In this document: positions 54,301-64,000 of the stretch, one piece after another
Position numbering within the stretch: position 1 is the first letter of the stretch
Layout of the letters: each line of letters starts with the position of its first letter
Source of the DNA: Sweltsa coloradensis
Lineage: Eukaryota; Arthropoda; Insecta; Plecoptera; Chloroperlidae
Reading direction: 5' to 3'
Length of the DNA: 64,000 bases
NCBI GenBank assembly: GCA_024449915.1
Contig: JAMZAV010002031.1
Coordinates: forward strand, 46,064-110,063
Made by a program: the position numbers and the translations under genes
The notes under the pieces: model-generated
Databases searched by the model: none
Seen by the model: only the letters and a program-made list of their open reading frames with translations
Told to the model about the DNA's origin: nothing

Positions 54301-54724
54301 ATTGCCCAATCAAATAATTGCTAAATTAAACTTATCGGGGGCGACGGTCGTTCGCCGGCACCCAAAGCGCACGCGACTGCTAGTAGGCGACGAAAACTCG
54401 GCCCTGTTTACAGCTACCCGAGGGGGGGTTTTCAGTATCTGCACACCCGTCCCGAAAGATTTACAATTTTGAAACTGGGTTATGACCTGATATTGGTCCA
54501 TGACATAAAAAAAAAAAAACCCAGCCCGATCGATAAACCCGTTTTGTTTTAAAAAAGTACGTAAAAAAAGATGAAAATTTTTCGGCTGGCGGTTGGTTGG
54601 TTGGTTGGGGGGGGGGGGGGGGGGGGTAGGGATTCTGCCTAGAGGAATAAGACCTCGGAGAAAACGGTCCCACTTAGAACTAGAAACTTGGACCCATTAG
54701 ATGTATCTCAGACTCACAAACTTC

Positions 54725-56175
54725 CGCCGAGAGACAAGCAATATTCCCCCCCAACCCCCCCTAAATCATCCCCTAAAAAAAAATAATTCATACTCAAACC
54801 CCAAAAATTGAATTTTTATTCAAATTATTTATTAAAATTGTTTCTTAAGTGTTTTAATCCAATGGCCCCTATTCTCTTATATAAACCACTTTTGTCAACC
54901 CCCCCATCCAAATATTTATATTATTTTTACCTTGTTTCCCCAGCTTCACACGAATGAAGGCATTTATGAGTTATTTAAATGAAATTTTTACATGATGGTA
55001 CATAAAATATAAAAAGTAAACCCCCGAGAGGCAATTAAGCGATTTCACCCTCTAAAAAAGGAATATTTATACTTTTAAACAAAATTGATGTTTTATTCAA
55101 AAATTAGTTATTAAAAATTTTGTTTTAATGTGTTTTAAAAACCCAATCGGCCCATCTCATTTTTTTAAACCCATTTTTTTTAAACCCCCCTCCCCTTTAG
55201 TTTTATTATTTTAACCTTGATTTCCAGCATCACCTGAAGGTACCTAAAAGAGTTTCAGTATGAAATTTGGGATGATGGTCTACAAATATGAAAAATCATT
55301 CCGAGAGGCAAGCGTATTCCACCCCAAAACCCCCTAAATCACCCTTTTAAAAATTTGGGAAAAATTAATACTTAAACCCAAAAATTGAAATTTTTTTTCA
55401 AATTATAAAATTTTTGTTTTTTGCTTCAACCCAAAGGCCTATTCTATTTCCTTTCCACTTTTCAACCCCCATCCCCAATAGTTTATTCCAGTTCCAGATT
55501 CACCTTTTAAGGCCCTAATGGTTATCAGCAAAGAAATTTTGGCATGATGGACTACTAAAATAAAAATCATTCGCCGGAGGGAAACGATATTCCCCCCCCA
55601 ACACCCCCTAAATAAACCCTAAAATTGAAATAATTTAAGCTCTAACCAAAAATTTAATTTTTTATTTTTAAAATTTTTATTAAATTTTGTTTAAAAGGGT
55701 TTTTTTAACCCAAACGGCATATTTTCATTATAAAAGTATAAACCACATTTTTTCAACCCCCATCCCCCAATAGTTTATATTATTTTTTTCTTGATTTCCA
55801 GCTTTTACCACAAAGGCACCCAATGAGTTAACCCCGAAAAAATTTAAAATTTTATACAAATAATATGAAAAAAAATCCGCCGAGAGGGAAGCAATATTAC
55901 ACCCTCACACCCCTTTAAATTAAATAATTCATAACTCTAATCTAAAATTTATGTTTTTATTTAAATTTTGATGGTTATTTTAAATTATTTTTTAATTTTT
56001 TAACCCAATCGGCCTATTTTCATTTCCCCAAACCCATTTTTTCAACCCCCCCTCCCTAAAGTTTATATTATTTTTACTTTATTTCCCCATTCCCATAAAG
56101 GGACCGAATGATTTCAGCATGAAATTTGGCATGATGGGAAAAAATAAATGAAAAAATAATAAACCCCCCGAGGGC
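54725..56175 (+). repeat. Tandem array of ~290-bp units
   Basis: The word CCGCCGAGAGRCAAGCAATA or a close variant recurs at about 54727, 55023, 55299, 55571, 55878 and 56167. Each unit also repeats GCATGATGG, TCATTTTA-type and AACCCAAT-GGCC stretches. Spacing is 272-307 bp. Differences between units are substitutions plus many homopolymer indels. Confidence 0.8.
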
Positions 56176-56555
56176 AAGCGATATTTTAACCCCCCCTGTT
56201 CCCCACCACTCTTTCTTTGGGAAAAACGTTAGGTCGTATTTATTACAATTTTTTTAAAATTTTTTAAATTTCGATTAAAATATGCGTCAATGGTTATAGT
56301 CCGGGCAAAAAATCATTTACACAAAAACCCAAACGACATTTAACCTATTAAATTTAATAAAACATTGAATATTGTCAATGGGCCTACATATTGTAAACAA
56401 AAAAAAAAAGGTAGCTTTTTTTTTAACAATTGTTTTAAAGGCACTGTATCCACCTTACAGTATTTCACATATTTCAAGCCTTTAGTGAAAAAAAACAACA
56501 AAAAGAGGATATCCCCCCAAAATACCAAAAAAATTTTTAAAAAAAAAAAAAAAAA

Positions 56556-57030
56556 AACGAGCCCCAAACTCTCCTTCCAAAGTCTTCGGCTATGAATGCT
56601 ATGAGAATGGAAAGGGGCCGCATTTTATTTTTTTCTCCCTAGTTTTTACATTGAAAGAAAAGATCTTTCGCCTGTTACGAGCGCCAAGCCCAACCCCTTT
56701 TGTGGTAAAAAAAAGGAAAAATTTTAAACTCAAATCATAAAAAAAAATTACTTGGGGATGATTTTTGGGACGAGGACTCTAAAAAGTCAAAGGCCAAGTA
56801 ATTTTTTTTTTATTTTGAGTTTAAAATTTTTCCTTTTTTTACCACGAAAAGGGTTGGCTTGGCGCTCGTCAACAGGCGAAATGATCTTACTTCTTTTCAA
56901 TGTGAAACTAGGGAGAAAGAATGAAATGCTTGGCTCAACTTCTATATCTCATAGCATTCATAGCCGAAGACTTTGGCAGGAGAGCTTGGCTGCTGGTTTT
57001 TTTTTTTTTTACAAATTTTTGTATTTTGTT
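56556..57030. repeat. Palindrome ending R2 copy 2
   Basis: Second copy of the palindrome at 44308-44798. The left arm (CTCTCCTTCCAAAGTCTTCG) is noisier than the right one (GAAGACTTTGGCAGGAGAGC). Confidence 0.75.
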
Positions 57031-57339
57031 TTTTTTTATCTTCTACAATAATTACATTAATAATAATGGTGAACATATATTGTATTGTAGCTTCCGCGCG
57101 TTCTTGGCATTTGTCCGTCCGAGAGGAGAGAGAGGAGTTGGTGCGGCGTAGTATACACTTTCGGCTCCTATCGTCTGCCTCCTAAATTTTCGACTACTAC
57201 GCGCTTTGGCTGCATACTTCTGACGTCACATCCGCTACTTTAGTACACTATTTAGTATACTACGAGGCTTTGGGACAGGGCCTGAGTATATTGAGCTCGG
57301 TGGGGGTTTTCAACGTTTCACACGAAGCTGATCTTTGTT

Positions 57340-58985
57340 TCTTCATCAGTGAGGACATGTTTAATGAGCTCGCGCACACCAGGCTTTGACGCAGAATGCA
57401 GAGGTTTAGTCTGGATCACTTGGAAGCTCTATCGGTGCCCTGTCGGGGTTCGGGCTTGCACCAACATGTTAAATGTTGGGATGAGCCTCGAGCAAACCGG
57501 TTTTTGCGCAGAACGCAAAGGGTGTAGTTGGATCATTGGAAGCTCTATCGTGGTCCTTTGGGGTTTTGGTTTGCCCCAAACATGTTAAGACTTTTGGATG
57601 GCTTCAGAAAACCCGGGGCCTTTGGCAAAGCAGAGGTTTAGTCTGGATCACTGGAAGCTCTATGTGTGTATATGGTTTTGTGGTTTGCACCAACATGTTA
57701 AAAATGTTAGTGATCGCGCACACAGGCTTTAAACGCAGAATGCAGAGGTGTATCGGATCCTTGAGAGCCCCTATCGTGTGTCGTCGGGTTTGTGGTTTCA
57801 CCAACATTTTAAGACTTTTGGATGAGCCGAGAAAACCAGGTTTTGACGCAAATGCGAGGTGTGTTGGATCCATTGGAAGTCTATCTGTGCGCAGGGTTGG
57901 GGTTTTTGAAAAACCATGTTAAGCTTTTTGGATGAGCTCGAGCAAACCAAATTTTGACGCGAAGCAGGGGGTTTAGTCGATCATTGGGAAACCCTCTATC
58001 GTGTGTCGTCAGGTTGTGGTTTGCCCCAAAACCCTGAAAAGACTTTGGGATGAGTCGAAAAACCCGGGCTTTGACGCAGAATCAGGGGTTTAGTCTGGAT
58101 CATTGAAAGCTTATCGTGTGTCGTCGGGTTTTGGGGTTTTTGACCAACATGTTAAACTTTTTGGATGAGCCGAGAAACCAGGCTTTGACGCGAATGCAGA
58201 GGTGAGCCCCTGGATCATTTGGGAGCTCTATCGTGTGTCGTCGGGTTGTGGTTTGCCCCAAACATGTTAAGACGTTGAGAGCTCGAGCCCCCAAACTTTA
58301 CGCAGAAGCAAGGTTTAGTCTGATCACTGAAAGCTCTATCGGTGTCATACGGGTTGTGGTTTGCCCCCCAACTTTTAAGACTGTTGGATGAGACGAGACC
58401 CCAGCTTTGACGAAATGCAGAGGTTTAGCTGGATCATTTGGGGAACTCTTCGTGGTCGTCAGTTGTGGTTTGCCCCAAACATGTTAAACTTTGGGGATGA
58501 GACGAGCAAACCAGGTTTTGACGCGAATGCGAGGTTTAGCCCGGATCACTTGGAAGCTCTATCGTGTGTCATATGGGTTGGGGTTTTGCCCCAACATGTT
58601 AAGATATTGGGATGAACTCCAGCAAATTAGGCATTGACCAGAATACTGAGGTTTTTCTGGACCATTTGGTAGTATATAGTTTGTTGTCTATCGGGTTTGG
58701 GACTTGGGTTTTGCACCAACTTTTAAGACTGGGGATTAACTCCAGCAAATTAGGCATTGACGCAGAATACTGAGGTTTAGTCTGGACATTTGATACTATA
58801 TAGTTTTTTTGCCCCATGGGGTTGGGGACTAGTGGTTTGCAAACATCCCTAAAAATGTTGGATGAAAACTCCAGAAAATTTAGGCTTTGACCAGAATACT
58901 GAGGTTTTTCTGGACCATTTGGTAGCATATAGTTTTTTGTCTATGGGTTGGGACTTGTGGTTTGCACAAAACATTTTAAGAGTCG
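57340..58985 (+). repeat. Satellite array, ~115-120-bp unit, about 14 copies
   Basis: The word CAACATGTTAAGACT or a variant recurs about every 115 bases (57464, 57580, 57690, 57800, 57914, 58028, 58143, 58260, 58370, 58478, 58592, then ~58718, 58840, 58960). Other unit words are TTTGACGCAGAATGCAGAGG and GAAGCTCTATCGTG. Units after about 58600 belong to a second subfamily (AATTAGGCATTGACGCAG, GTAGTATATAGTTTG). Open frames inside are short and without motif. Confidence 0.85.
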
Positions 58986-59354
58986 GAAGCAGGGCGAGCG
59001 CTTTAAATTTTTGCGGGATACCTAAACTAAATCGTCCGCTATCGGTAGCCTGCCAATACATTTGCCTTCCCCCCTTGGGTCCTAGGCTACCCCATTACCA
59101 GCCATTTTTCAATCCACAGTATATTTGGTGGCGAGTTGGATGATTTCATGCGACTGACTGCCACATCCGAATTTTTAATGCAAAATAAATAATTATAATG
59201 TACATCTTGTAAAAGAGCCCCGTAAATTACACCTAAAATATCGAAGAACTTTTTATAACTTTTAAAAAGTGCCCTAATAGCATGACAATTTTTACGCTTA
59301 TCGCAAGTTATCGTGCTCTGTAAAAATATCGCTCTAGACCGCACGTTACCGTGG
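58986..59354. other. Unassigned sequence, nothing seen
   Basis: Short AT-rich stretch between the satellite and the tRNA-like element. No repeat end or gene seen. Confidence 0.4.
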
Positions 59355-59420
59355 TCATTGGGGCCCGGTGGTTAGAGCTCTTTTTTTGCATGCGAGAGGA
59401 CGTCGGTTCGAGCCCCGCAG
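59355..59420 (+). mobile_element. tRNA-like sequence (SINE head or tRNA pseudogene)
   Basis: GGGCCCGGTGGTTAGAGCTC (A-box region) is followed by GGTTCGAGCCCC (B box, 59405-59416). A run of seven T lies in the anticodon-arm position, so a working cloverleaf is unlikely. The flank after it is T-rich. Confidence 0.5.
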
Positions 59421-60244
59421 GAAAATTTTTTCCCTTTTTTTTACTCATTCCATTATTTTTGTTCACTTAAAATTTTGTGACGGAAACAATTTTTTAAAAC
59501 TTTCCCAGTGCAAATTACTCTAATGGCAAAGGGCTTTCTCGCATCCGTGCAGCGGCAAGGCAAGTTATGAAAGTTGGACCCCTACCGGCGTAGAACAAGA
59601 TGAATTATATTTTTTAGAAAACCCCAAATTAAAAAATACATACCATAAAATACGAAAAGAATCCGCCTTTTCTACATGCCTTTTTGAGCGCCCGCGGCGC
59701 TTCCCATGACGTTTCCCCCCTTTTGATTTTTTGTTCAAAATCAATAACTTTGTACGATTTTTTAGAAGACGATCGACCTTTCCAGTGAATACCCATTTAC
59801 CCTTAAAAAATAGTTTAGAGTATTTAAATGGTCCTAAAACGAAAAAAGTGACTTAATAAATTTTTATTTTGTTTAAATCCCAAATTTTACGAAAACGTTT
59901 GAAAAAATTTTGTTGGTTTATCAGTTTTAAAAAAACATGCTGAAAGTTTTATAATACTTCATGCACAGATATTATCGAAGTCGTGAGATAGTGCATGCTG
60001 TTTTTGTTGGGCCGCGCGTCTTATTTATTCCGCGTCGCGCAGAGTATACTATTCACTGTGAGGTCCGGGGCCAAAACCGAACAATGTAACAGACAAATTT
60101 GGGAAATAAACTTCTAACAAAATTTAAATATGTAATAATTTGAAAACAATTTCTTAAAATTTTTGAACATTCACTCAAAATTAATTTATTATGTAGACGT
60201 AGGCATTTTAAAGGGCTGACATTCTTTTATCTTTACTGGAACGT
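59421..60244. other. Unassigned AT-rich sequence
   Basis: No gene or repeat border supported. Many A and T runs. Confidence 0.4.
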
Positions 60245-60900
60245 AAACAGGGCGACGGTTTCGCCCGCAGCCAAGCTAGGGATGGCTAACTCGACCCGTT
60301 TTCTCCCACCCGAGTGGGGGTTTTTAGCTATCTACACACCCCCCCGAAAAATTTTCCCAATCTTGAAAATGGTGTATACTGATTTTGTGGGGTTTATGAT
60401 CTACAAAAAAAAATCAGCCGACCGTAACCAGTTCTTTTTAAAATATTGCGTAAAATCGACGAAAAAAATTCCGGCTTTCTGGGTGGGGGGTAACTAAATT
60501 TTTCTATCCTGGGGTAAAAATGACAAACGGCGGACGAGACGGGACCGGTCGTCCCGTCTATTTTCTGCATTTTTCCCCTTTTCCCCCTTTTTTGGGGGAC
60601 CGAACTTGGGAGCGAACATGGTTTTTTTTTACCTGCCCCCACACATTTTTAAAACTTTTTTATGAAAATTTTGTATTCAGCGAAATTTTTTTTAAAATTT
60701 CATGTATTTAAAGATGGGAAATGGTTGGGTTAGGCTTTCACAGGCGAAATGATCTTACTTTTTTTCTATGGAAACTAGGGAGAAAAGAATGAAATGCTTG
60801 GGTCAACTTCTATTCCCAAGCTTCACAGCCGAAAACTTTTTAAAGGGGAGCTTTGGGTGCCGTTTTTTTTTTTTTACAATTTTTTTTTTGGGGGGTATTA
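60245..60900 (+). repeat. R2 modular repeat, copy 3 (short)
   Basis: Left end CAGGGCGACGGTTTCGCCCG, then TTTAGCTATCTACACACCCC, as in the other R2 copies. The right end contains only one arm of the palindrome (GAAATGATCTTACTTTTTTT, AACTAGGGAGAAAAGAATGA, CACAGCCGAAAACTTTT). The tandem body is missing. Confidence 0.65.
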
Positions 60901-63799
60901 AATACCAAAAATTTTTTGTGATTTTTCCAAAAAACGTTAAATATTAAAATTGTAATTGAAAGGGTAATTTTTTTTAATACTATGTTGGCATACCTGATTG
61001 TTTTTATCAAATTTGTTATTTTGCTCATTTGTTTTTCTCATTCTAAAGGTTTAAACCTCACAAAAATGAAATTATAAAGCAGCTTGGTTTTTTAAAAACT
61101 TTTTCCCCGGGAAAGGGTTTTTTGTCCAGTACATGGTTCTTCGTCATTATTGTTTCTTGAACAGTCTTTTTCGACCTTAACACTTTTATAAAATTTTACC
61201 CAATTACCAGCTCTTTTAGAGTAAACGGTTTTTCGGGGGGTTTTTCTACTGGGTGTATTTTTTTTTTTTCAAAGCACAAAGAAATGATCAACACCAACGG
61301 GAAAAATAGTGGAATTTCACATTAAATTTTCAATAGTATTATACGGTAACAGATACGAGTAAAAAACATGTCTTTTTGTACAGGTCGATAACTGACTCAA
61401 GTCTAACAATTTGCCGTCACAAAATAGACAGTGTCTGTCGTTACTTTCTGAGTTTTGGACCTTCCTTTTTTGGTTCGTCAAACCCTAGCTACAATTCGTT
61501 AAACATAGATCTTGAAAAAACAGTTTACGCATTTTAGTAATGCATTAAAAAAAGTTTTTCCCCAAAAAACATTTACTCGGGTCCCGTGCGGGAAAAATTT
61601 TAAGGGGGAAATGCGGGGTTTAAATGCGGGAAACGGGACGTCCCGCAAGGGTCCCCCCGGGCAAGTCCGGGAAAAAAAACGTGGGAAAAACTGCGGGAAA
61701 GCCCAAAAAAAGTTTTTTGGGATATCATCCTCCAGAAATTAATGTTCGATCAGTTTTTAACAAAAAGGAAAACGAAATTTTGGGGAATACTATTAGGGGT
61801 ATATAAACGATCCAGTCATAGTGCTATAAAAGAATATATCTTTATTTTTTATTAGGTGCCAGTTAGGGGGCCCCCAGCCAAGCCGCGGTGCGCATACCTC
61901 AGGCACCTTATACAGCAAGCAGATTTGAGGTGATTTTTTTTGACCCTTTCTTTTTTAGTGGAAGGTTTGGGTGTATTTTTTCAAGTTTTTGTTTTGTGTG
62001 GGATAAAAAAACACGCAAATTTTCTCAAACGGAACAAACAAAAAAAAACGTTGGTACTCTACAGTAGCATACAACCCCACGGACTTTAAAATTTCCCAAA
62101 ATTTTATTTTCAGTGTTGGCCACACTATTTAGTTTTAAAAAATTTCCCTCAAAGAAGCCGCTTGTTTTAAAAAAAATTATTTTTTTGTGATGCAAAACTG
62201 CGATGCAGCTTTGTTTTGCATTTATTTTCTGTCGATTGACAAAAGCGTAAAGAAATGTTCAATGACCTGAAAAAAATAGCATTTTTAAAACTTACACACT
62301 AAACCCAAGAAATTTTTTGATACCTACATGCCGAATGGTAAAGTATGAGCGGTTTGGCGCTTATATACTCACAAGTGCCGTCGCGGAAGCGGAAGAAATA
62401 AAACGCGCGCCGAACAAAAACAGTCAGCACTACCGGGGACTTTGTATAATTATCTGTGCATTGAAGTATTTTAACACATGGGACAGTGTTTTTTGACTGA
62501 TAAACCAACAATATGTTTTTAAACGTTCTCGTAAATTGGCATTGAATACAAAGTAAAATTGATAAAAAGTACATTTTGCGTTTTGCACAAACATATAGGA
62601 CATATTTTTTTTATTTTTGTTCCCCCAAAAAATTCAAAACTTCCCAAATGAATATAAATTGTACATAAGCTATATTATTTCTATTATGGTAAGTTTTCAG
62701 CATTTGTAAGGGAGCGTCAAAAATTATAGGCCTAAAGTTTTTTTGTTTTTACACACGAGCGCGACCCGGGACCTCCACCAAAATCATTAATATACCGCAA
62801 ACCCCTGAGAAAATGAATATCTTCTGGAAGTGGAAGAACTTTTTCATTTTTTTTACTATAATATTATCAGAGGAGCATTTTTTATAAAACATTTTCTTTC
62901 CCTGCACATTAGTTAAAAAAATACCAGGTCACTTTTTCACTAAAATTGCAAACCCGGGACAAAAAAATAATTTTTTTAGTTTTTTGGGACCCGGTACAAG
63001 TGTTTGAAAACGGTACTGTACCCGTAAACCGGTGGTCACCTGATTTTTTTCTTCACTACATAATATCATGCGATTAAAATAATGCAAAATATTCTTTGTT
63101 AATTTCCAGATACATCAAGCGCGGTGGATGCAGTGCTTTTCAAAACGATTTTCCCAGAAACAAAAGCTACCTTCTTTTGTTTTTTTTGTTTACAATCTGT
63201 ACCCAGTTCCCCCAAATCAATCTTTTTTTAAATTTTTCTATGGTTACGTCTCATGTACGAAATTTTATGAACATAAAAACAAAATAAATTTTTACTGGTA
63301 AGGGCAGGGAGGGTCGACATTTCGTTTGACGGGGTAGGCCCCACCTCACATGGGGAAATTTAGACTGTGAGACGTCAAAGCTGCCGTTATCGGCTTTTTG
63401 TACATGCGTCCTAACGCACAACGCGGAAAACTGTGCAGCCATCAAACCCATTTTGGCCTACTTTTGGCCGTTTTGAAATTTTACTGATGTAATTTAACGT
63501 TATGACCAAATTATGGTTCAAACAATATCAAATTTCACCCCAGTGTTTAGAATAGAAAATTAATACCGCGCTGTCATGAAAAAGGGTAACTTATTCAATG
63601 CGTAAAATTCATCATCAAGTTTTCCCAAAATTATCATTTTTTTTCCGAAGAATAACCGACCAAAGAAAAAAATGACAAAACCCATGTTTCAAAATTTTTT
63701 TTTGAGTAGGTTTTAATTTTTTCTAATTATTTTATTAACTGTAGAGTTGTTATTTTTTTTTTAACACTCTGCAGCCGCGCCCGAAACCTGTCTATGCAT
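60901..63799. other. Low-quality AT-rich sequence, no gene seen
   Basis: Rich in homopolymers. A stretch at 61580-61720 alternates GGGAAA and CCCG blocks. The minus frame at 62299-62574 (91 codons) has no recognisable motif. I find no tRNA boxes, LTR or TIR borders here. Confidence 0.4.
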
Positions 63800-64000
63800 T
63801 AGGCTCTTTAAAACTGTTGGTGAACTCCAAAAAATTTGGCGTTTACGCAGAATTTTCTTTTTTTTTAAAGGGGGGTTTTAAAGTCGGGGAAACCCAAAAT
63901 TTTTTGGTTTTTTGGGCTTTATATAGTTTGGTTTTTCCCTTTGGGTTGTGGACTTGGTTTGCAAAATAACATGTTAAGACTGTTGATGAACTCCCAAACG
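63800..64000 (+). repeat. Satellite units, second subfamily, at window end
   Basis: AACATGTTAAGACTGTTGAT near 63970 and GGCGTTTACGCAGAATTTTC near 63838 match the second subfamily of the 57.3-59.0-kb satellite. The array continues past the window edge. Confidence 0.7.

Larger units (their letters stand above)
54335..57040 (+). repeat. R2 modular repeat, copy 2
   Basis: It has the same left end as 43229 (GGGGGCGACGGTCGTTCGCC, CAGTATCTGCACACCCGTCC) and the same right-hand palindrome (about 56556-57030), but a different body: about five tandem units of ~290 bp. A run of 20 G at 54607-54626 replaces the GGCTGGCTGG-rich stretch of copy 1. Homopolymer indels are frequent. Confidence 0.7.

Noticed and set aside
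59355..59420. Functional tRNA gene
   Set aside because: A T run occupies the anticodon arm and pairing is poor; SINE or pseudogene is more likely.
62299..62574. 91-codon minus-strand frame as a gene
   Set aside because: No domain, no splice support, surrounded by low-quality sequence.

Overview
The window looks like repeat-saturated nuclear DNA of an invertebrate animal. Signs are GT-AG introns, Ty3/Gypsy and BEL/Pao retroelements, tRNA-derived SINE heads, THAP-type transposon coding, PIF/Harbinger-like MITEs, many TAGGCCTA-type words and no bacterial gene organisation. One SINE tail (21345-21430) resembles tails common in arthropods, so an arthropod is a reasonable but unproven guess. Homopolymer noise is heavy in about 9.8-16.2 kb and 54-64 kb, so reading frames there should not be trusted base by base.

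Layout. 1-1.66 kb: unassigned sequence and a MITE. 1.66-20.0 kb: a plus-strand Gypsy element (A) that contains a Harbinger-like MITE, a 0.9-kb foldback, a complete minus-strand Gypsy element (B, 5.73-17.06 kb, 5-bp target duplication) and a copy of repeat family R1. B is itself split by a non-coding LTR element (C, 9.83-16.24 kb). 20.0-22.7 kb: exon-like blocks on the minus strand, two SINEs and a MITE. 22.9-43.1 kb: a foldback whose right arm is cut by a BEL/Pao element (D, 24.54-43.09 kb, 5-bp duplication). D carries four further insertions: F (1.75 kb), Gypsy E with identical LTRs, a THAP-type DNA transposon, and a partial LTR element (X) at that transposon's left tip. 43.2-44.8 kb: first copy of modular repeat R2, ending in a 490-bp palindrome. 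45-48.5 kb: four more minus-strand exon-like blocks, with a 1.3-kb head-to-head R1 pair in one intron. 48.5-50.9 kb: a large foldback containing tRNA-like heads. 51-54.3 kb: tandem repeats and a CpG-rich block. 54.3-64 kb: two more R2 copies, a 290-bp tandem array, a ~115-bp satellite and low-quality AT-rich sequence.

The most interesting non-TE signal is a probable host gene on the minus strand. Exon-like blocks at 48382-48439, 48190-48287, 46635-46761, 45241-45270, 21716-22627, 20543-20734 and 19994-20141 have AG/GT borders, and most have matching codon phase. Nested retroelements enlarge one intron to about 22.6 kb, and element A interrupts the last block. I could not recognise the protein.

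Target duplications, LTR similarity and nesting order give a relative history: foldback, then D, then E; and host sequence, then A, then B, then C.
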